64,000 nt of DNA from Acidimicrobiales bacterium (lineage in GTDB: Bacteria; Actinomycetota; Acidimicrobiia; Acidimicrobiales; Aldehydirespiratoraceae): contig JAWKIR010000003.1 of the NCBI GenBank assembly GCA_041394245.1, positions 496,001 through 560,000 on the forward strand, read 5' to 3'. The translations under genes were made by a program, and so were the position numbers. Of the stretch, positions 57,856 to 64,000 are shown piece after piece. The first letter of the stretch is position 1; every line of letters starts with the position of its first letter. Under the pieces are notes generated by a model, which was not told where the DNA came from, did not search any database, and saw nothing but the letters and a program-made list of their open reading frames with translations.

Positions 57856-60123
57856 CTACTGCCTCGACATCTCCGCACGCATCTCGGCTTCGAGCGATTC
57901 GGCATCCTGGCGCGACAGCAGCTGGATCTCGACCTCACGGAGCCGACCTCCGTAGGGGAAGTCGCCGGTGTACTCACGGCTGACCGGTGAGCCCATGTCT
58001 CGACCCACGCTGGCGCCCACCGACGAGATCGTCCCCATCATCCAGGGAATCTCACCGCCACCGGCGGGCACACCGTCGATCGACAGTCGGGCGAGGGCCT
58101 TTCGTCCGGCCACCCGGATGAACTCGACGCCGAGCTCACGGGCGTCGGCGGGCACCGACACCTCGGACCGCACGATCGTGTGGGCATCGAACGCGTTGTA
58201 GTCGAGCACCAGCAGGCCGTCCTTCACGAAGACGGCGATCCCCGAGTTCTCGGTGCCGACCGCGAAGAGCACGCCGTCGGCGACCCCGTCGACCCGGCCG
58301 GTGAGCTGCCAGCTGCGTCCACCCATCGGTGCGCCCGCCTGCATCGGCAGCATCGACATCGGCGGCTTGTAGAGGTAACGCATGCTGGCCGGGTGCGGTG
58401 AGTGGTCGCGGAAGCGGGCGCCGAACAGCTCGAGCATGCGGTCGTCGAGGGGGAGGACCCCGTGTTCGTCGGCCTGCTGGAACCAGAGATCGACCATCTC
58501 CCGGACCTTCTCGGGCATCTCGGCGGCGAGGTCGTTGCACTCCGACGGGTCGACGTCGACGTGGTAGAGCTCCCACACGTCGTCGTCGAAGGGGACGTTC
58601 TGGGTGTGGCGGGTGACGGCCTTCCAGCCGTCGTGCCACAGGCCGCGATGGCCGCCCATCTCGAAGTACTGGATCTGCTTGGCCGTCGGGGCGTCGGCAT
58701 CGGCGAACGAGTAGGTCATCGGCACGCCGCTCACCGGGATCTGCTCGAGGCCGTTGCGGGTGGCCGGCGCTTCGACCCCGATCAGCTCGTAGATCGTCGC
58801 CGCGATGTCGTTGACATGGTGGAACTGGCGGCGCAGGCCGCCGGCGTCGGTCACGCCGGCCGGCCAGTGCACGATCAGCGGCACGTGCACGCCACCCTCG
58901 TGGGTGTTCTGCTTGTACCACTTGAACGGGGTGTTGCCGACCTGGGCCCAGCCCCATGGATAGTTGGTGTGGGAGTGGGGTCCGCCGATCTCGTCGAGGT
59001 GGGAGATCGCTTCGTCGGGTGTCTCGAGGATGCCGTTGAAGAACTTCATCTCGTGGAGGACACCGAAGGGGCCGCCCTCCTGGGACGCGCCGTTGTCGCC
59101 CAGCACCATGATGACGGTGTTGTCGAGCTCGCCCATGTCGCGGAGGTCGTCGACGAGACGTCCGATCTGATCGTCGGTGTGGTCGAGGAAGGCGGCGAAG
59201 GCTTCCTGGAGGCGGCAGGCGAGTTTGCGCTGGTTCTCCGGCAGGTCGTCCCACGCGTCGACGCCGGGGTTGCGGGGTGCGAGCCGGGTGTCGGGGGTGG
59301 TGACGCCCAGTTCGATCTGGCGCTCGTACCACCGCTGACGGATGACGTCCCAACCCTCGTCGTACTTCCCCCGGTACTTGGCCAGGTACTCCTCAGGGGC
59401 TTGGTGGGGCGCGTGGGTCGCCCCGAAGGCGACATAGAGGAAGAAGGGCTTGTCCGGACGCACCGACTTGGTGTCGTGGACGAAGCCGATCGCCCGGTCG
59501 ATCAGGTCTTCGCTGACGTGGTAGCCGTCGTCCGACTGCCCTGGATTCGACCGTGCCGGCGGTTCGATGTGGTGGTTGTCGTAGGTGAGCGACGGGCTGA
59601 ATTGGTCGGTCTCGCCGTCGAGGAAGCCGTAGAACCGGTCGAATCCCCGTTGCAGGGGCCACTGGTCGAAGGGGCCTGCGGCCGAGCACTGCTCCATCGG
59701 GGCGAGGTGCCACTTGCCGACGGCGAGGGTCGCGTAGCCCTCGTCGTGGAGCACTTCGGCAACGGTGGCGGCGTGGTTCGAGATGTGGCCGGTCATCGAC
59801 GGGAAGCCGGTGTTGAAGTTCGACACGGCCCGCATGCCGACGGTGTGGTGGTTGCGACCGGTGAGCAGCGCGGCACGGGTGGGTGAGCACAGTGGGGTCA
59901 CGTGGAAGTTCGTGTAGCGCAACCCGCCGCCGGCGAGGGCATCGATGTGGGGGGTGTCGATGTCGGAGCCGTAGCAGCCGAACTGGGAGAACCCGAGGTC
60001 GTCGAGCAGGATCACGACCACGTTGGGAGCGCTGTCACCAGGATGGGGCGACACCTCGAAGTCGGGTTCGGACTCCGCGACCGTCGTGCCGATGGTGCCG
60101 TTCCAGTCCCCGTATGTCCTCAT
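57856..60123 (-). CDS. Arylsulfatase-family sulfatase
   Basis: A 755-residue type I sulfatase. VVVILLDDLGFSQFGCYGSD (D41, D42 bind Ca2+) and PLCSPTRAALLTGR (C79, converted to formylglycine) are intact, as are GKWHLAP and VGNTPFKWYKQNTHEGGVHVP. The C-terminal ~200 residues form a beta-rich extra domain. No signal peptide is seen, so it may be cytosolic. It would cleave sulfate esters; the substrate is unknown. A formylglycine-generating enzyme is required but not in this window. Two inverted repeats lie within 45 bases upstream of the ATG at 60123. Confidence 0.93.
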   Translation of the reverse strand: MRTYGDWNGTIGTTVAESEPDFEVSPHPGDSAPNVVVILLDDLGFSQFGCYGSDIDTPHIDALAGGGLRYTNFHVTPLCSPTRAALLTGRNHHTVGMRAVSNFNTGFPSMTGHISNHAATVAEVLHDEGYATLAVGKWHLAPMEQCSAAGPFDQWPLQRGFDRFYGFLDGETDQFSPSLTYDNHHIEPPARSNPGQSDDGYHVSEDLIDRAIGFVHDTKSVRPDKPFFLYVAFGATHAPHQAPEEYLAKYRGKYDEGWDVIRQRWYERQIELGVTTPDTRLAPRNPGVDAWDDLPENQRKLACRLQEAFAAFLDHTDDQIGRLVDDLRDMGELDNTVIMVLGDNGASQEGGPFGVLHEMKFFNGILETPDEAISHLDEIGGPHSHTNYPWGWAQVGNTPFKWYKQNTHEGGVHVPLIVHWPAGVTDAGGLRRQFHHVNDIAATIYELIGVEAPATRNGLEQIPVSGVPMTYSFADADAPTAKQIQYFEMGGHRGLWHDGWKAVTRHTQNVPFDDDVWELYHVDVDPSECNDLAAEMPEKVREMVDLWFQQADEHGVLPLDDRMLELFGARFRDHSPHPASMRYLYKPPMSMLPMQAGAPMGGRSWQLTGRVDGVADGVLFAVGTENSGIAVFVKDGLLVLDYNAFDAHTIVRSEVSVPADARELGVEFIRVAGRKALARLSIDGVPAGGGEIPWMMGTISSVGASVGRDMGSPVSREYTGDFPYGGRLREVEIQLLSRQDAESLEAEMRAEMSRQ

Positions 60124-60130
60124 GGGCAGA

Positions 60131-60145
60131 GACACTACGAGTGTC
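60131..60145. promoter_or_regulatory. Inverted repeat before the sulfatase start
   Basis: GACACT-ACG-AGTGTC is a perfect six-base-arm inverted repeat eight bases upstream of the sulfatase ATG. It could be an operator or an mRNA hairpin. Confidence 0.4.
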
Positions 60146-61397
60146 AACTATTGTCTGCAAGACTGACAGAAGATTCGGCGACGACCCGTCCGATCATCTC
60201 GCGGATGGGCGTGGTCGGGCCGGCAAGGCCCCGTCGGTTCGTCTCCGACTCGAGCTGCTGGAGCATCCGCAGGAGCGTGATGGCCACGAGTGGCTCGTCC
60301 TGGCTGTGGCGGCGAATGGGTTCGATCGCCGCCTCGAGATGATCACGATGATCGACGCGCCGGGTGACCAGGTGACGACCGTCGGACTCGACGACCGCGG
60401 GGGCGACGGGGTACTGCCAGAGGGCCAGGAGGACGGCGCCGATGTGGACGACCATGTCGTTGGCCGTGTTGGGATCGTTGACACCGGGGGAGAGCGCCCG
60501 CAACGCGATGTCGACCATTTGGAGGATTCCGAAGCCGACGTCGGACTGCATGGTGCGGGTGTCGCCGATGGCGAAGTCGTCCTTCATCAGCCGGAGGCAG
60601 GCGTCGTCGTCTGGCGGGGGCGAGACCCACGCGAGCGGTGCGTGGGTGGGCACGAAGTCGCCGACGGCCACCGGCAGGTGGATGGTCGTCCCCCGAGGAA
60701 CCCGCCGCAGCAGGGAGGCGGTGTCGATCTGTTGGATCCAGCCGGTGTGGTGCGACTCGACTGCCACGGCATCGCCTGGCGGTTCGAGAGCGGTCGTGGT
60801 CAGCGGGACCGTCCCGTCGGTCGCCGTGTTGGACTCGAGGGTCCCCGCCCGATGGATGAGGGCGATCGTCTCCCCGGAGATGCTCGATGCCACCGATCCG
60901 ACCCGCAGCTTGTCGGTCAGGTGATCGACCGACCGCACCACAGCGATCAGCGAGACGATGCCCAGGATGACCGCCAGGATCACCGACGCGTGGGGCGTCA
61001 GCTCGTTGCCCTCTCCGATACTGCGCGTCTCCCGCAGGATGAGCAGGCAGTAGACGGTCGTACCGAGCACGACGCCGATCACCCGCTGCTGGGTCGTGTC
61101 GCCGATCCAGTTCCGCACGGTACGCGGCGAGAACTGGTTGCTCGCGAGCTGGACCGCGAGCATGGTCATCGACAGCAACAAGGTGATGGACGAGATCAAG
61201 CCGCCGGCGATCGCAGTGAGGATGGCGCGACCGCTCCCCACCGTTGTCTGCAGGGTCCGGGGGAGGTCGGCATCGGCCAGGGCACCGTCGATCGCCAACA
61301 TCGCCTGCGCGAGGACGACGGCGACGAGGGTGAACACGACCGGCACGAAGAGCAGTCGGTGGCGGATCTGCTCGATCACCTGGCGGATTCGGACCAT
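60144..61397 (-). CDS. DUF2254 membrane protein
   Basis: A 417-residue protein. The N-terminal half has four transmembrane segments (about residues 12-35, 58-82, 102-120, 135-155), including AIAGGLISSITLLLSMTMLAVQLASNQFSPR, a strongly conserved family signature. The C-terminal half is soluble, with DVGFGILQMVDIALRALSPGVNDPNTA, another family hallmark. Function is unknown. The ATG at 61397 fits a basic first residue run. It lies upstream of the sulfatase with its stop 21 bases before that start, so they may be cotranscribed. Confidence 0.9.
   Translation of the reverse strand: MVRIRQVIEQIRHRLLFVPVVFTLVAVVLAQAMLAIDGALADADLPRTLQTTVGSGRAILTAIAGGLISSITLLLSMTMLAVQLASNQFSPRTVRNWIGDTTQQRVIGVVLGTTVYCLLILRETRSIGEGNELTPHASVILAVILGIVSLIAVVRSVDHLTDKLRVGSVASSISGETIALIHRAGTLESNTATDGTVPLTTTALEPPGDAVAVESHHTGWIQQIDTASLLRRVPRGTTIHLPVAVGDFVPTHAPLAWVSPPPDDDACLRLMKDDFAIGDTRTMQSDVGFGILQMVDIALRALSPGVNDPNTANDMVVHIGAVLLALWQYPVAPAVVESDGRHLVTRRVDHRDHLEAAIEPIRRHSQDEPLVAITLLRMLQQLESETNRRGLAGPTTPIREMIGRVVAESSVSLADNS
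60152..60168. promoter_or_regulatory. Candidate operator O2 (matches O1)
   Basis: On the minus strand this reads TGTCAGTCTTGCAGACA, matching O1 (56308-56324) at 14 of 17 positions, including the entire left nine bases. It is 29-45 bases upstream of the sulfatase ATG and overlaps the 3' end of the DUF2254 gene. Confidence 0.55.
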
Positions 61398-61456
61398 GCG
61401 AGAGGGTACCGCCGAGCGGGGTGGCAACGAGATGGAGGGGCGGGCATGCTTGGCCC

Positions 61457-62497
61457 ATGAAGCTCTCGATGACCCTGAACTACTCCGGCGACCCGCGCGC
61501 CGCCGCGGAAGAAGCCGCGCAACTCGAACGGGCCGGCGTCGACGTCGGCTGGGTCGCGGAGCTCTACAGCTTCGATGCCGTGTCGATTCTCGGCTATCTC
61601 GCGGCCAAGACCGAGACGATGGAGCTCGGTTCGGCCATCCTGCCGATCTACTCGCGAACCCCCACGCTGACCGCCATGACGGCGGCCGGACTCGACGCCG
61701 TGTCCGACGGGCGCTTCATCCTCGGCATCGGCGCGTCGGGTCCGCAGGTGATCGAGGGATGGCACGGTGTCGTCTACGACAACCCCATCGGGCGACAGCG
61801 TGAGCTGATCGAGATCTGCCGAAAGGTGTGGCGCCGCGAGGTCGTGGTCCACGACGGGCCCAACTACCACCTGCCGCTTCCCGAGGATCAGGGCACGGGT
61901 CTCGGCAAGCCGCTGAAGCTGATCAATCACCCCAAGCGGGCCGACATCCCGATCTACATCGCCTCGCTCGGCCCGAAGAACGTCGAGGTGACCGCCGAGG
62001 TCGCCGACGGTTGGATCCCCGTCTTCTTCCATCCCGACAAGGCCGAACAGGTCTGGGGCGACGACCTCGCCAAGGGCCTCGCGAAGCGCGACCCGTCGTT
62101 GCCGCCGCTCAACATCGTCGCCGGCGGAACCGTCGCCATCGTGGACGACGAGGACAAGGCGCAGCAGATCCGCGACGGTGGCCGGTTCATGACCGCCCTC
62201 TACGTCGGTGGCATGGGCGCCAAGGGCAAGAACTTCTACAACAACATCTTCCAGAAGTACGGCTACGAGGAAGAGGCCGAGAAGATCCAGGACCTCTACC
62301 TCGCCGGCCGCAAGGAAGAAGCCATGGCCGCAGTGCCCCAGGACTTCCTCGACGCCACCGCCATGGTCGGATCCGAGGGCCAGGTACGCGAGCGCATCGA
62401 GGCCTACCAGGCCGCCGGTGTCACCCATCTCCAGATCACGCCGGCCGGCGGCGACCGCCTCGGCCTGGTCGAGAAGATCAAGAACTGGATCAGCTAG
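61457..62497 (+). CDS. LLM-class F420-dependent oxidoreductase
   Basis: A 346-residue TIM-barrel enzyme of the luciferase-like family. The start MKLSMTLNYSGDPRAAAEEAAQLERAGVD, then LAAKTETMELGSAILPIYSRTPT, DGRFILGIGASGPQVIEGWHG and IYIASLGPKNVEVTAEVADGWIP, is the standard F420-dependent (Hmd/Mer-like) pattern. It probably oxidises or reduces a small hydrophobic substrate with coenzyme F420; FMN cannot be excluded. The size is normal. It diverges from DUF2254 across 59 bases and converges with the SRPBCC gene. Confidence 0.92.
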   Translation: MKLSMTLNYSGDPRAAAEEAAQLERAGVDVGWVAELYSFDAVSILGYLAAKTETMELGSAILPIYSRTPTLTAMTAAGLDAVSDGRFILGIGASGPQVIEGWHGVVYDNPIGRQRELIEICRKVWRREVVVHDGPNYHLPLPEDQGTGLGKPLKLINHPKRADIPIYIASLGPKNVEVTAEVADGWIPVFFHPDKAEQVWGDDLAKGLAKRDPSLPPLNIVAGGTVAIVDDEDKAQQIRDGGRFMTALYVGGMGAKGKNFYNNIFQKYGYEEEAEKIQDLYLAGRKEEAMAAVPQDFLDATAMVGSEGQVRERIEAYQAAGVTHLQITPAGGDRLGLVEKIKNWIS

Positions 62498-62512
62498 ACG
62501 ACGTTGCCGCGC

Positions 62513-63010
62513 TCAGTCGGCCGCTCGCCCTGCGGCGATGTGGGGTCCGAGGTTGTCGAGCGCGGCGCCGAGGTTCTTGTTCATCTGTCCCGTTGCCCCC
62601 TTGAGAAGTAGGGACAACGGGAACTTGCCCTCGATCCCCATCTTGTAGGTGACCGAGCTGCGTCCGTCGCCGAGGTCGGCGATGGTCACCAGCTCGGTCA
62701 TCGACTTCAGGCCTGGGACGGTGGCCGAGAGCACCACGAAGCCCCAGCGTTCGCCGGGTTCCCAGACGTTGAACTCCTCGTCGACGGCCACGCGCGCATT
62801 GATGAAGACGCGACGGTTCGACCCGACTCCCTCGTGGAGATCACCGAAGCGCTCGACGCGGATGATCGAGGTGAACCATTCGGGCCAGCGTTCGTGATCG
62901 GCCAACGCGGCGAACACTTCGTCGGGGGTCGCGTCGATCTCTCGGGTCGCGCTGGCCTGGAACGGGGCGGCGTGGATCCACTCCGGCGGCTTCTTCGTCA
63001 GCTGCCCCAT
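62513..63010 (-). CDS. SRPBCC (polyketide-cyclase-like) lipid-binding-fold protein
   Basis: A 165-residue START/SRPBCC-fold protein. The pattern ATREIDATPDEVFAALADHERWPEWFTSI is typical, as is the beta-strand VRVDEEFNVWEPGERWGF-like central part. Members bind hydrophobic ligands and are often found with lipid or aromatic catabolism. No enzymatic residue can be named. It follows the sodB gene on the same strand with nine bases between, so it may be cotranscribed with it. Confidence 0.85.
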   Translation of the reverse strand: MGQLTKKPPEWIHAAPFQASATREIDATPDEVFAALADHERWPEWFTSIIRVERFGDLHEGVGSNRRVFINARVAVDEEFNVWEPGERWGFVVLSATVPGLKSMTELVTIADLGDGRSSVTYKMGIEGKFPLSLLLKGATGQMNKNLGAALDNLGPHIAAGRAAD

Positions 63011-63019
63011 GGGGCAGCG

Positions 63020-63604
63020 TCAGGCCGCGAAGTTGGCGGCGACGAACTCCCAGTTGATGAGGCTCGCGATGAAGGTGTCGACGTAGGCCGGCCGGGCGTT
63101 CTGGTAGTCGAGGTAGTAGGCGTGTTCCCACACGTCGATGGTGAGCAGCGCCGTCTGGCCATGGGCCAGGGGCGTGTCGGCGTCGTCGGTCTTGACGATC
63201 GCGAGGCCATCGCCCTCGCGGACGAGCCAGGTCCAGCCGGAACCGAAGTTGCCGACCGAATCGGCCTTGAACTGCTCCTTGAACGCATCGATCGAACCAA
63301 AGCTCGACTCGATCGCGGCGGCGAGGTCACCGGTGGGGTCGCCGCCACCGTCGGGCGACATGCAGTTCCAGTAGAAGGTGTGGTTCCACACCTGTGCGGC
63401 GTTGTTGAACAGACCGCCGGGGCTCGCGCTCTTGATGATCTCCTCGAGCGACTTGTCGGCGTTGTCGGTGCCCTCGATCAGACCGTTGAGGTTGTTGACG
63501 TAGGCGGCGTGGTGCTTGCCGTAGTGGAACGAGATCGTGCGTGCGCTGATGTGCGGCTCGAGTGCATCGTCGGCGTACGGAAGCGGGGGAAGTTCGATGG
63601 CCAT
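63020..63604 (-). CDS. sodB: Superoxide dismutase, iron type
   Basis: A 194-residue Fe/Mn superoxide dismutase. The metal ligands H27 (SFHYGKHH), H75 (WNHTFYW), D157 and H161 (DVWEHAYY) are all present. FNNAAQVWNHTFYWNCMSP and NFGSGWTWLV are iron-type sequences and are close to E. coli SodB as I recall it, so an iron metal is likely. It removes superoxide in the cytosol. GAGGAG precedes the ATG at 63604. An inverted repeat 29-44 bases upstream is a probable operator. Confidence 0.95.
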   Translation of the reverse strand: MAIELPPLPYADDALEPHISARTISFHYGKHHAAYVNNLNGLIEGTDNADKSLEEIIKSASPGGLFNNAAQVWNHTFYWNCMSPDGGGDPTGDLAAAIESSFGSIDAFKEQFKADSVGNFGSGWTWLVREGDGLAIVKTDDADTPLAHGQTALLTIDVWEHAYYLDYQNARPAYVDTFIASLINWEFVAANFAA

Positions 63605-63632
63605 CAGGGCTCCTCGGGATGCGGGAATATTG

Positions 63633-63648
63633 TGACAATACCTTGTCA
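63633..63648. promoter_or_regulatory. Candidate operator before sodB
   Basis: TGACAA-TACC-TTGTCA is a perfect inverted repeat inside an unusually AT-rich stretch, 29-44 bases before the sodB ATG. It overlaps ATTGT-G-ACAAT at 63629-63639. It is likely at the promoter. Confidence 0.6.
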
Positions 63649-63662
63649 TAATTCCGACGCCT

Positions 63663-63714
63663 ACACCCGGCGAGAAAGTACGGGTGTCTGACCCCAGAAA
63701 GTATGGGGGTCAGA
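63663..63714. repeat. Two adjacent hairpins with repeated loops (REP-like)
   Basis: ACACCCG (63663-63669) pairs with CGGGTGT (63681-63687), and TCTGACCCC (63687-63695) pairs with GGGGTCAGA (63706-63714). Both loops contain AGAAAGTA, so the two hairpins look like degenerate copies of one unit. The stop of the last gene lies in the second stem. It may be a terminator for that gene or a REP-type element. Confidence 0.6.
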
Positions 63715-64000
63715 GCTGGGTGTGGCGCCAGGTGTCGAGCACGTCGGCGAGGGCTGCGGGGTCGGCGGTGGTCGGCGCCTGGACGAGGATCATCGCATCG
63801 TCGTCGAGGTCGCTCACCCACAGGTCGGTCGTGCCGTCGGAGCCGAGGAGCCACAGGCGCAGGCCGACCTCGGGCGAGAACAGGTCGATCGCGGCTTCGC
63901 GGTTCCAGCGTTCGCGGGCCGCGGCGAGATAGGCGTCACCGGCGGTCGACCCGCCGGATGCGATCAGCCAGACCTCTCCCAGCGTCGACGCACCGGGTGT
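63710..64000 (-). CDS. Hypothetical protein, C-terminal part
   Basis: The last 96 codons of a gene that begins beyond the window. The visible protein ends VLDTWRHTQL and includes AYLAAARERWNREAAIDLFSPEVGLRLWLLGS and DLWVSDLDDDAMILVQAPTTADPAALADV. I recognise no family. The codon choice (GC-rich third positions) and continuous frame on the minus strand support coding. It is upstream of sodB in the same orientation, with the hairpin pair and the sodB promoter between. Confidence 0.6.
   Translation of the reverse strand, partial: TPGASTLGEVWLIASGGSTAGDAYLAAARERWNREAAIDLFSPEVGLRLWLLGSDGTTDLWVSDLDDDAMILVQAPTTADPAALADVLDTWRHTQL

Noticed and set aside
58402..59886. 494-codon frame on the plus strand
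   Set aside because: Antisense shadow of the sulfatase gene.

Overview
The window looks like a chromosomal replication-origin region of a high-GC actinobacterium. The dna-gyr-par-trx gene order is very close to that of Mycobacterium. Other clues are FliA/WhiG-type and SigM-type sigma factors, a DUF3566 gene beside gyrA and tRNA-Ile, an F420 (LLM)-type oxidoreductase and a mycothiol-type isomerase. I infer Actinomycetota, possibly class Acidimicrobiia, but the sequence alone does not prove the class. There are no rRNA genes, CRISPR arrays, transposases or phage genes.

Layout. 1-13,600: metabolic and unassigned genes, namely a P450 tail, a regulator/aminotransferase divergent pair, a two-gene carboxymuconolactone-decarboxylase-like operon whose second gene appears to encode selenocysteine, a hydrolase, an acyltransferase-DUF1295-phosphatase run, a lipoprotein, a FliA/WhiG-type sigma factor, tRNA-Ile and a DUF3566 membrane protein. 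13,640-22,624 (minus strand): gyrA, gyrB, dciA, recF, dnaN, dnaA, with two candidate origin segments flanking dnaA. 23,054-28,372 (plus strand): rpmH, rnpA, yidD, yidC, jag, rsmG, two perfect parS sites, parA, parB. 28,392-38,066 (minus strand): an operon-like run of cwlM, trxA, trxB, a membrane protein, anti-sigma, SigM-like sigma, Ser/Thr kinase, DegV, DUF6049-like protein and GNAT. 38,095-48,823: a histone-deacetylase-family gene, pcnA, a methyltransferase, DUF5318, panB, a class-V aminotransferase, then rpsF-ssb-rpsR-rplI-dnaB-mscS with DnaA-box-like sequences before dnaB. 48,838-50,240: two small membrane or exported proteins and a pair of structured repeats. 50,239-64,000: acyl-CoA and lipid-type catabolism genes, a large sulfatase, DUF2254, an LLM oxidoreductase, an iron-type superoxide dismutase and the end of one further gene.

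How the parts fit. Around the origin, genes run outward on both sides of the dnaA/rpmH gap. The cwlM-to-DUF6049 operon resembles the mycobacterial envelope-control locus, but a stand-alone kinase occupies the place where mycobacteria carry MurJ fused to a pseudokinase. The acyl-CoA dehydrogenase and sulfatase genes share a 17-bp operator-like sequence that suggests one regulator. The most unusual observation is the in-frame TGA at 2838-2840, which makes a CGI-Sec motif and is followed at the right distance by a hairpin resembling a bacterial SECIS element.
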